DNA of 27,984 nucleotides, from contig CAZVES010000013.1 in the NCBI GenBank assembly GCA_964625835.1, positions 1 to 27,984 on the forward strand, read 5' to 3'. Under the pieces are notes generated by a model. The model was not told the DNA's origin. It ran no database searches and was given only the letters and a program-made list of their open reading frames with translations. A program made the position numbers and the translations under genes. Positions 15,006-22,178 of the stretch are shown in pieces; the first letter of the stretch is position 1, and each line of letters opens with the position of its first letter. Source of the stretch: UBA5336 sp964625835. Its GTDB lineage: Bacteria > Pseudomonadota > Alphaproteobacteria > Caulobacterales > Hyphomonadaceae.

Positions 15006-15635
15006 ATGTTCACAGGCCTCGTTACGGATGTCGGAACGGTTCGAAAGACGCAGGATCGCGATGGGTTGCGCCGCTTTGAAGTGGAGAGCGGCTTCCCGCT
15101 CGCCAGTCTCGATATGGGGGCCTCCATCCTCCACTCGGGCGTATGCCTGACGGTCGTTGATCGCGGCGAAGGTGAACGGGGCGCGTGGTTTGCCGTAGAG
15201 GCCGTGCCTGAGACCCTGTCGAAGACCGTCCTTGGAGACTGGCAGGTGGGCACACGGGTCAACCTCGAGCAATCCCTGAAGCTGGGTGACGAACTTGGCG
15301 GCCATTTCGTTTTTGGTCACGTGGATGGCGTCGGAGATGTTGTTTCAGTCGAACCGGAGGGTGAAAGCTGGCGGCTCACCATCCGCCCCCCGGCTGAAAT
15401 CGCGCGATATTTCGCGACCAAGGGGTCGGCGGCGGTCAATGGCGTGTCTCTGACCGTGGCGGCGGCCCTCGAGAATGGTGATTTCCAGCTCGCAATCATT
15501 CCGCACACATGGGAGGTCACGACGCTCAGTGATCTGAAGCCCGGAGACCACGTAAATCTCGAAATCGACATGCTGGCCCGCTATGTGGCCCGCATGATCG
15601 GTGTCGATTTCCCCGGAGGTAGAACAGATGGCTGA
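15006..15635 (+). CDS. ribE: Riboflavin synthase alpha chain
   Basis: The enzyme dismutates two 6,7-dimethyl-8-ribityllumazine molecules into riboflavin and the pyrimidine precursor. The 209-residue product begins MFTGLVTDVGTV and has the two tandem lumazine-binding beta-barrels. These show the paired signatures GASILHSGVCLTV (about 38-50) and GSAAVNGVSLTV (about 140-151), plus the linker GGHFVFGHVDGVG. Length is normal. GGGAG lies ahead of the ATG, 16 bases after ribD. The 3' end overlaps the ribBX start by eight bases, and its last codons contain that gene's GGAGG. Confidence 0.95.
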   Translation: MFTGLVTDVGTVRKTQDRDGLRRFEVESGFPLASLDMGASILHSGVCLTVVDRGEGERGAWFAVEAVPETLSKTVLGDWQVGTRVNLEQSLKLGDELGGHFVFGHVDGVGDVVSVEPEGESWRLTIRPPAEIARYFATKGSAAVNGVSLTVAAALENGDFQLAIIPHTWEVTTLSDLKPGDHVNLEIDMLARYVARMIGVDFPGGRTDG

Positions 15636-16755
15636 AGACTTCTCAGGCGCAATTTCATCCATCGACGAGATCATTGAGGACGCCCGCAATGGCAGGATGT
15701 ACATCCTTGTCGATGCAGAAGATCGCGAAAATGAGGGAGACCTGATCGTTCCGGCCAGCTTTGCGACACCGGAAGCGGTGAACTTCATGGCGAAGTATGG
15801 ACGCGGCCTGATCTGCCTCGCCATGACCCAAGAACGGGCAGGGGTGCTCAACCTCGACATGATGGCCCGGGACAACCGCGAGAGCATGGGGACAGCCTTC
15901 ACCGTATCGATCGAAGCCGCCGAAGGCGTGACCACCGGTATCAGCGCTGCCGACCGGGCGCGTACCGTCGCCGTCGCGATCGATCCGACAAAGGACCACC
16001 ACGATATTGTCTCGCCGGGACATGTGTTTCCCTTGGTGGCGCGCGACGGCGGAACGCTGGTCAGGGCCGGGCACACTGAAGCGGCCGTCGACATATCGCG
16101 CATGGCGGGACTCTATCCGGCCGGCGTGATCTGCGAGATCATGAACGATGATGGCACCATGGCACGGTTGCCAGACCTTGTGTCATTCGCACAGCTCCAT
16201 GGGCTCAAGATCGGCACGATTGCAGACCTGATCGCTTGGAGGCGCCGCAATGACCGCTACCTTGAGCGGCGTGTCGAGGCCCCTCTGGACAGTGCCTATG
16301 GCTCCGGGTTCAAGACAGTTGTTTTCCGCAATGCACTCGACGGAACCGAACATATCGCCATCGTCCACGGGAAGATAACGGCCGAGTCGAAGACTCTTGT
16401 GAGGGTGCACCGAACAGATGTCCTTGCCGACATTCTCGGCGAGCGTGGTCCCCGCGAGGGTCTGGTGGGCCAGGCCATGCGGCGCATCGCTGAAGCCGAC
16501 GAGCCGGGCGTGGTCGTGTTCGTCAACACGATGCGGCCCAATGCGCTCGCCGAGCGCCTGGGTGCGCGCACTGATGAGGCGGCCGATCCCCACACACCCC
16601 TGCGCGAATATGGCGTGGGCGCACAGATTCTGCGCGAGCTCGGCGTCCGGCGCATGGTATTCCTTTCGAACACGCAGCCGACGCGCGTGGCAGGCCTTGA
16701 CGGATATGGCCTGACCATAGAGGGGTGGCAGCCCCTGACTGGAAGTGAGACCTGA
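15628..16755 (+). CDS. ribBX: 3,4-dihydroxy-2-butanone-4-phosphate synthase fused to an inactive RibA-like domain (RibBX)
   Basis: The N-terminal domain (about 10-205) is an intact RibB, converting ribulose 5-phosphate to the four-carbon riboflavin precursor. It shows DRENEGDL (32-39), TGISAADRA (103-111), PGHVFPL (130-136), RAGHTEAAVD (146-155) and ICEIM (168-172). The C-terminal domain (about 215-370) has the fold-level outline of GTP cyclohydrolase II, ending in YGVGAQILRELGVRRM and GLDGYGLTI. It has lost the three zinc cysteines of the SLRCDCG region (here ILGERGPRE) and the EGRGIGL catalytic segment (here VNTMRPNALA). This is the RibBX arrangement known from Proteobacteria. The ATG at 15628 follows GGAGG. 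GTP cyclohydrolase II must come from another locus. Confidence 0.9.
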   Translation: MAEDFSGAISSIDEIIEDARNGRMYILVDAEDRENEGDLIVPASFATPEAVNFMAKYGRGLICLAMTQERAGVLNLDMMARDNRESMGTAFTVSIEAAEGVTTGISAADRARTVAVAIDPTKDHHDIVSPGHVFPLVARDGGTLVRAGHTEAAVDISRMAGLYPAGVICEIMNDDGTMARLPDLVSFAQLHGLKIGTIADLIAWRRRNDRYLERRVEAPLDSAYGSGFKTVVFRNALDGTEHIAIVHGKITAESKTLVRVHRTDVLADILGERGPREGLVGQAMRRIAEADEPGVVVFVNTMRPNALAERLGARTDEAADPHTPLREYGVGAQILRELGVRRMVFLSNTQPTRVAGLDGYGLTIEGWQPLTGSET

Positions 16756-16758
16756 CCC

Positions 16759-17187
16759 ATGGCTGACCGTGTCCTGATCGCAACATCGCGATATTACGAA
16801 AAGATCTCCCTGGAGCTGGAAGCTGGCGTCAATGAGGTCCTCGAGGCGGCTGGCGCGGTGGTGGAGACCATTGAAGTGCCCGGCGCTTTTGAGGTTCCGG
16901 GTGTGATTGCCATGGCGGCCGACAGCGCAAAGTATGACGGATATGTTGCCCTCGGATGCGTCATCCGGGGTGAAACAAGCCACTACGACTATGTTTGCGG
17001 CGAGAGTGCGCGCGGCCTGATGCGGCTTGCGACTGAACGCCGGCTCGCCATCGGCTATGGTATCCTGACCGTCGAGAACCAGGAGCAGGCCTGGGTGCGC
17101 GCGGATCGCACGCAGAAGAATAAGGGCCGTGATGCGGCCGAAGCCTGCCTGGCCATGCTCTCGCTGCGCAAGAAATTCTGCCGGTGA
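16759..17187 (+). CDS. ribH: 6,7-dimethyl-8-ribityllumazine synthase
   Basis: Lumazine synthase joins the RibB product with the pyrimidine intermediate to form the riboflavin synthase substrate. The 142-residue protein is normal in length and shows VPGAFEVPG (40-48), the VIRGETSHYDYVC segment (68-80) with the catalytic histidine H75, and the C-terminal R-DRTQKNKGRDAA phosphate-binding stretch. It starts three bases after the ribBX stop with only a weak ribosome-binding site, so coupling is likely. The stop overlaps the nusB GTG start. With ribE and the RibB half it completes the four-carbon side and the last two steps of the pathway. Confidence 0.95.
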   Translation: MADRVLIATSRYYEKISLELEAGVNEVLEAAGAVVETIEVPGAFEVPGVIAMAADSAKYDGYVALGCVIRGETSHYDYVCGESARGLMRLATERRLAIGYGILTVENQEQAWVRADRTQKNKGRDAAEACLAMLSLRKKFCR

Positions 17188-17663
17188 GCACGTCTGCAAG
17201 GCTCCCTTTTGAAGTGACACGCGCGCGCCGGGCGGGCGCTCGCCTGGCCGCCGTGCAGGCTCTTTACCAGATGGAGCAGACGGGTCGCAGCGGGCCCTCT
17301 GTCATTCGCGAATTCATGGAAGACCGCCTCGGTTTCGGTCCCGAAGGTGAACCTGTGGAGGAGGCCGATCCCGACCTCTTCAAATCGATCATCCAGGGCA
17401 CGATTGAGCGCCAGGAAGATATTGACGCGGCCATCAGGAACCGGCTTGCAGACGGCTGGAAGCTGTCTCGCCTCGACACCATTTCCCGGGCGCTCCTGCG
17501 CGCGGCAGCGGCAGAGTTCATTGTCCATACCGAGCTTGGGCACGCCATTATTCTCGACGAGTATGTGTCACTGGCCCATGACTTCTTTGACGATGGTGAC
17601 GAGCCGCGTTTCATCAATGGTGTGCTCGACAAGATCGGGCGGGATCTGCGGAACGATTCCTGA
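17184..17663 (+). CDS. nusB: Transcription antitermination factor NusB
   Basis: NusB, with NusE (S10), binds the boxA element of rRNA leader transcripts and supports antitermination. The 159-residue all-helical protein shows ARLAAVQALYQMEQTG (about 21-36) near the N-terminus, the central LSRLDTISRALLRAAAAEF, and ILDEYVSLAHDFFDDGDEPRFINGVLDKI at the C-terminus. All are family signatures in order. The GTG start overlaps the ribH stop by four bases (GTGA). The rib-nusB linkage is widely conserved. Confidence 0.95.
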   Translation: MSTSARLPFEVTRARRAGARLAAVQALYQMEQTGRSGPSVIREFMEDRLGFGPEGEPVEEADPDLFKSIIQGTIERQEDIDAAIRNRLADGWKLSRLDTISRALLRAAAAEFIVHTELGHAIILDEYVSLAHDFFDDGDEPRFINGVLDKIGRDLRNDS

Positions 17664-17719
17664 CAGGATGACCTCGCCCGCCCCAGATGCTATAAGTCCT
17701 AAAAATCAGGGAGGAACAG

Positions 17720-18328
17720 ATGGCCGACGGACACGCAGGCGAGCCACGCGCCAAATTCAGGGAAATGCTGGAAGGCACATCGGAGGACTGGGCGGCGATT
17801 GCCGGCCACGCCATGGAGTTCAACAAGGGGCTGGCAAACCGGGTGATCAACCACCTGAAGCTACTTGACGGAGACTATGGCGGTTTCCCGATCGATCGCC
17901 TGTCCCATTCAACACAGACCGCGACCCGCGCCCTGCGCGATGGACGTGATGAGGAGTACGTTGTCTGCGCCTTGCTGCACGACATCGGCGACACGCTGGG
18001 CAGCTACAACCATCCCGATGTCGCCGCGGCCATACTGAAGCCGTTCGTCAGTGAGCAGAACCACTGGATGGTGGCCAATCACGGTGTCTTCCAGGGCTAT
18101 TACTTCTTCCATCACCTCGGGCTCGACCGTGACATGCGCGAACAGTTCCGAGGGCATCCCTGGTTTGAATACACGGCGCAGTTCTGTCACCAGTACGATC
18201 AGGCCGCGTTCGATCCCGATTACGACAGTGAGCCGCTTGAGACCTTCGTGCCCATGGTCGAACGGCTCTTCGCGAAACCGCGCAATTCCATGTACCTGAA
18301 AGCCCTTCAGGATGACTCGAAAGGCTAG
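17720..18328 (+). CDS. HD-domain protein, possible mixed-valent diiron oxygenase relative
   Basis: This is a 202-residue soluble protein of the HD superfamily. The metal signature is H63, then H87-D88 in LLHDIGD, with further candidate ligands H115, H121, H146 and D160. The region NHGVFQGYYFFHHLG (120-134) and the lack of a cyclase or nucleic-acid module resemble the group annotated as predicted HD phosphohydrolases, which is close to the PhnZ-type diiron oxygenases. Phosphohydrolase and C-H-oxidising roles are both possible; the ligand spacing cannot decide. GGGAGGAACAG precedes the ATG, 57 bases after nusB, so it could be co-transcribed. It converges with the barrel gene, overlapping at the stops. 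Confidence 0.78.
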   Translation: MADGHAGEPRAKFREMLEGTSEDWAAIAGHAMEFNKGLANRVINHLKLLDGDYGGFPIDRLSHSTQTATRALRDGRDEEYVVCALLHDIGDTLGSYNHPDVAAAILKPFVSEQNHWMVANHGVFQGYYFFHHLGLDRDMREQFRGHPWFEYTAQFCHQYDQAAFDPDYDSEPLETFVPMVERLFAKPRNSMYLKALQDDSKG

Positions 18329-21300
18329 GCTGACTCTGCGACAGTCGACGCAGTTTCAGCGATGAACTGGACACCGCCATCGGGTTCCTGCGGGGCCTGC
18401 TGAGGCCCGGCCGCCGCGATTGGCACAGGAACGGTCTGGAAGAGCGACTCCTCATCCAGTTCGATCTCGACGTCCTTGCTGGCCTCTCCCATGCGCGCCG
18501 ACAGCCGGTAACGGCCCGGAGACAAGCCCTCGAAGGCATATTGGCCGAACCCTGCGGCAAACTGGGTGAGGGGTTGCGCCGTGTCATCATCCAGTTTCAG
18601 GAGTTCGAGGCGCGCGCCCTCAAGACGCGTCTCACCGGGATCGCTGAGACCATTGCCATTGGCATCCACGAATACCGAACCGCGAACCTGGCCGCTGGCA
18701 ATGATGGGTATGTCGAGTTGTGTCACTCTTCCTTCACCGACCGTTGCGCGCAGGATCACATCCTCCTTGACAAGCATGCCGAGCGGCAGGGACCGCACAT
18801 CGATGTCGAGTGTATAAAGCCCGCTGGACAGGTTCTGGATCGTGTAGCTGCCATGATTGTCGACCCGGAGGGCCAGACGGCTGTTTCGGATTTTCACGAG
18901 TGCGCCGGGCACCCCCGGCTCATCCTCCTGACGCACGCCGTCGCGGTTGCGGTCGAAAAACGCGCGCCCCGTGAGGATTCCCTTGCCCTCCAGGGGCTGG
19001 CTATGTTTGCGAGGTTCATTGAACTCGACGGCACCCTGCAGCCCCAGTGTGAAGCGTGTCTGGTCAGCGAAATCCGTGTTCAGGCTGCCCTCAAGGCGCA
19101 CGTATCGCGACAGGGCGTATCGCGCCGACATCGAGCCGAAAAAACTGGTCCTGGCATCCTCACCTGAGATCGACTGAAGCGCGGAAACCTGGCCGGTCAA
19201 CTGGAAACGCCGTCCAAAAGCGTCACCGCTGGTGGCAAGGGCGGTCGCGCCGAAGCGTCCGAACTGGGTGTCTTCGGAGATCACCGCTGTCGCCGAGGGA
19301 GAGAATATGAGACCGGCACCGTTCTCGAAGTTCCGGGTCACCGGATTGAGCGCAACATTGCCAACCAATCGTGACATCCGGCCCTCCCCGGAATTGTCGC
19401 TGTTGAGGCTGGCCTGGACTTCACCCCACAGGAAATCGCGCTGGGCGCGAAGGGCAAGGGAATCCGATGAACTGTCATCCCCATCACCGCTGGTCTGGCT
19501 GACGCCCACATCCAGCGCGACCTGAACGCCGGTGTTACCCAGCAAGGCGCTGGCCGAACCGGCAAAGGAGTTGGACGTCTTGTCGCCGTCCCTGACCGTG
19601 GCGACGCGCGCACTGGTGCCGAAATTCGGCAGTACATCCCACCCGTCAACAGCGCGCCAGTCCACGGAAACCCGCCCTGTGGTGCGCGCGGAAACCGTGT
19701 CATCAAAGACGCCGGAAAACCCGTCGCTGGCGCGGGTGTTTCGTCTGCGGAAACTCTCGCTTTCGTGCGAGACGGATGCCCGAAGACTGGATTGCCCGGA
19801 GAGGCGATAGACCCCGTCTGCCTGTCCGCGCAGACCAAGTGTGTTCCGGTCGCCGGAGAAGGCGCCGACATCTGCCGAGACATAGACCTTGTCGAGACCT
19901 GCCTTTCCCTGTTCGCCTGAGCCGAGGGTGAACTCCTGCTGGACACTTGCCACGGCCCGGAGGTTATCCCCGCTTTCTGAGCTGGCCACGGACAGGCCGA
20001 CTTCCCGGGTTGTTTCCGGGTCGATCAGACGTGCGCCGGCTGCAAAGCCGGAGAACCGCGGCACGGCTCCATCGCCTTCGACCCGCCGGGTGCCGGACAG
20101 GGGCATGCCAGCTGCGATGGCAAGAAGCTTCCCACCGCCGGTAATCCGGCTGAACGTCGCGCCGCGAATCCTGGAGGTGTCGACACCTGAAAGTTCCCGG
20201 TGGCGCGGTGTGGCATCGCCAAGCGTGGCATACCAGCCCGAGAGCGATTGCACCTCCATCTGCAGCCAGGAGGGCTGCAGGGCCTCGGGATCCAGCAGGC
20301 TTCCGGCAGCTTCATAATGCGTGGTGGTGTTGAAGCGGTTGACCCTCGCCGAAAGCGATGCGCCAAGGGTGCCACGATCGGTGAGCCTGTAGCTCAGGCG
20401 CTCGAATGTCAGCGGCGTGTTCCGGGCTTCGTCATCGACAAGCGCGCCGGGCATGGCACCACCTGCGAGGCGCTCGTCCAGGGTGACGTCTACACGGTCT
20501 GTGCCGGGCCTGAGTTCAACATGGCTTCCGGTGAGCGTCTCGATTGCGGTCGAAGGCAAGAGCAGGTTGACGGGATCGATATAGCTGACGTCAGGGGTCA
20601 CGCCCCTGGGCTCGCCATTCACCGAAACCAGCCCTGTTGCCAGCACAAGTGTGAATTCAGCGGTGTCCTGGACCCGTGTCACGGTCACGGTGCCTGCGGC
20701 TGGGTCTTCCTCGACCCGGTGACCGAAAGCTTCCGCTATGTCGCGCAATGGCAAGAGCAGCACCGAACCGATGGTGCGCGGCTCCTGGCTTGGAAAGGCG
20801 ATGCGTGATCCGTCCACGAAAAGATCAAGGTCGAATTGCGGTTTCAGCCGGTCATCCAGTGTCAGCATGTACTGGCCGGTATCGTCCTGCTGGACATGGG
20901 TTCCGGTCAGGACTGAGATGGCGTTCAGGTCCAGCCAGGTGTCGGCCTCGGCGCGCTCGGTCCATTCTGGCAGTTTGCCGAGGAGCGTGTCGTTCGCGTA
21001 GACGCTGCCGTCGCTCATCTCGATTTTCATCAGGGCGCGATCCTGGAAGCGCCTGACGACCAGCATTGTGCCATCGATACGGATTTCACCCTGCAGGGCC
21101 TCAATGACCGGCCGGGCATCGAAAAGGGGGCTCTCATTCCCCGAAATCGTCTGACGAACGGCCACGGGCTCGCCTTCGACCAGCATCTCAATGTGCATGA
21201 TCGTCCCGGTTTGAGGGGGTGCCGGCACAATCTGGCTGGCTGCGCCCTCGCCGGTGGCGTGAGCGTTGAGCTGGCCCTGAATGACCAGGACGGTTGCCAA

Positions 21301-21333
21301 GGCAACCGCCAGGAGGCGAAAGCAAAAGGACAA
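18325..21333 (-). CDS. Large predicted outer-membrane beta-barrel with stalk-like domains and SdrD-B-like repeats
   Basis: I cannot name this 1002-residue protein; it is seen as follows. A signal peptide covers about 1-26 (AVALATVLVIQGQLNAHA). Two copper-amine-oxidase-N-like domains span about 45-163 and 168-288, each with a pattern of the type 'xxVDGxxI...VLLPLRDIAEAFGHRV'. About 310-780 is rich in alternating hydrophobic/polar strands with Gly, Ser and Arg, as in a barrel. Two SdrD-B-like beta domains (about 785-873 and 881-960) carry Ca-loop-like DRNRDG and DANGNG. A Pro/Gln-rich tail ends the protein. The layout recalls chaperone-usher ushers or inverse autotransporters, without pilus genes nearby. 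Translation seems to start at TTG with no clear ribosome-binding site, 13 codons after and in frame with the stop of the upstream gene. Possible function: secretion or display of the small upstream protein. Confidence 0.7.
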   Translation of the reverse strand: MSFCFRLLAVALATVLVIQGQLNAHATGEGAASQIVPAPPQTGTIMHIEMLVEGEPVAVRQTISGNESPLFDARPVIEALQGEIRIDGTMLVVRRFQDRALMKIEMSDGSVYANDTLLGKLPEWTERAEADTWLDLNAISVLTGTHVQQDDTGQYMLTLDDRLKPQFDLDLFVDGSRIAFPSQEPRTIGSVLLLPLRDIAEAFGHRVEEDPAAGTVTVTRVQDTAEFTLVLATGLVSVNGEPRGVTPDVSYIDPVNLLLPSTAIETLTGSHVELRPGTDRVDVTLDERLAGGAMPGALVDDEARNTPLTFERLSYRLTDRGTLGASLSARVNRFNTTTHYEAAGSLLDPEALQPSWLQMEVQSLSGWYATLGDATPRHRELSGVDTSRIRGATFSRITGGGKLLAIAAGMPLSGTRRVEGDGAVPRFSGFAAGARLIDPETTREVGLSVASSESGDNLRAVASVQQEFTLGSGEQGKAGLDKVYVSADVGAFSGDRNTLGLRGQADGVYRLSGQSSLRASVSHESESFRRRNTRASDGFSGVFDDTVSARTTGRVSVDWRAVDGWDVLPNFGTSARVATVRDGDKTSNSFAGSASALLGNTGVQVALDVGVSQTSGDGDDSSSDSLALRAQRDFLWGEVQASLNSDNSGEGRMSRLVGNVALNPVTRNFENGAGLIFSPSATAVISEDTQFGRFGATALATSGDAFGRRFQLTGQVSALQSISGEDARTSFFGSMSARYALSRYVRLEGSLNTDFADQTRFTLGLQGAVEFNEPRKHSQPLEGKGILTGRAFFDRNRDGVRQEDEPGVPGALVKIRNSRLALRVDNHGSYTIQNLSSGLYTLDIDVRSLPLGMLVKEDVILRATVGEGRVTQLDIPIIASGQVRGSVFVDANGNGLSDPGETRLEGARLELLKLDDDTAQPLTQFAAGFGQYAFEGLSPGRYRLSARMGEASKDVEIELDEESLFQTVPVPIAAAGPQQAPQEPDGGVQFIAETASTVAESA

Positions 21334-21372
21334 GGGGCAGGCAGCGCCAGAAGGCGCGAACGCGCGTGCTGT
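21334..21372 (-). other. In-frame junction between the small exported protein and the barrel protein
   Basis: The 13 sense codons between the TAG of the upstream gene and the TTG called as the next start are in one frame. GCGCC-AGAA-GGCGC and GCGCG-AA-CGCGC hairpins lie within it. No Shine-Dalgarno is visible, so re-initiation or stop read-through are both conceivable. Confidence 0.45.
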
Positions 21373-21786
21373 CTAGCAGTCCGGCGTGGCCGCAAGCGCG
21401 CGGCAGGCACCGCTGTCACAACGCGAGAGCACCACATTCCTGAAGTCCTGCGAACCGCCACGTGCCGAATTCTCGACCGTAATGGAAGGCTCATCGGAAA
21501 CATCAATGCGAAAAGTCTGCTCGAGGAGCGTTGTCATCCGCCCGACGGAGACGCTTTCCCGCGTTTCTGATACCCAGACTGTGCCCTGGCGATTGGCTGG
21601 TGCGAGCGCCTTCAGACACGACCCTGTCATCCAGAGTGAACCGGTATCGACATCCAGAAGGAAGCCGTCTTCGCCGTTCTCAAAGCCAACCCAAACATCA
21701 GCATCCATGGCCGACTGGCCCATGGCAGGGGCCTGCACCAGCAAGGCCAGCAAGGCGGTCACCATGCATCTTGAATTCCATTTCAT
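21373..21786 (-). CDS. Small exported cysteine-containing protein upstream of the barrel gene
   Basis: This is a 137-residue protein with a clear signal peptide (hydrophobic ALLALLVQAP after MKWNSR, cleavage likely near GQSA at about 24-26). The mature part is beta-rich and contains four cysteines, one in GSCLKAL, two in SRCDSGACRAL and one at the very C-terminus (PDC). They could form two disulfides in the periplasm or outside the cell. No family is recognised. I start at the ATG at 21786, since AGGTGTGGTG lies just before it; two in-frame GTGs precede. It ends in TAG and lies 39 bases before the barrel gene in the same frame, so the two form an operon. It could be a pilin-like subunit, a chaperone or a barrel partner. 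Confidence 0.65.
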   Translation of the reverse strand: MKWNSRCMVTALLALLVQAPAMGQSAMDADVWVGFENGEDGFLLDVDTGSLWMTGSCLKALAPANRQGTVWVSETRESVSVGRMTTLLEQTFRIDVSDEPSITVENSARGGSQDFRNVVLSRCDSGACRALAATPDC

Positions 21787-22178
21787 CACCACACCTGTTT
21801 TTTTTCGGTTTATTGTGAGTGAATCTTAGGGCTGCATGGTTAAGGACGCCTTGAGACAGCGGACTTTTCGAGGAATTTTCGAGTGGCTCTTGCCGCCGGC
21901 CTGGATCGAGACCTGCCAAAAAGCGATGCCCGAAGAAAGCGCTGCAAATCATTGTTTTCAAACACTTTCGTGGGCGAAAATCTGGTGCCGAAATGGTTTC
22001 AGTGTCCGTTGACCCTTCGATTTCAAACAGTTTTCTGTGAGCACTTCGTGTGGCCATCGCGCGTTTCCCTTCCGTTTGGTTAATCTGATGGGTCGGAGTT
22101 TGAAGTTGCTGCCACCGGGATATTCATCATTAAGCGCTAGGCGTGTTCGCTCAGACGATTACAACGGCGAGGACGACA
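21787..22178. other. Divergent control region between the small exported protein and the GGDEF-EAL gene
   Basis: About 390 bases without a convincing gene. It holds a CtrA-like box (21835-21853), a second TTAACC half-site (complement of 22078-22083), an eight-T run near 21797, and a locally AT-rich stretch around 21950-22050. Promoters for both divergent genes should lie here, but I cannot fix -35/-10 boxes. Confidence 0.45.
21835..21853 (-). promoter_or_regulatory. Candidate CtrA box ahead of the small exported protein and barrel genes
   Basis: On the minus strand TCAA-N7-TTAACCAT differs from TTAA-N7-TTAAC by one base and carries the extended TTAACCAT half-site. It lies 49-67 bases upstream of the small-protein start. 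Assigned by motif only. Confidence 0.38.
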
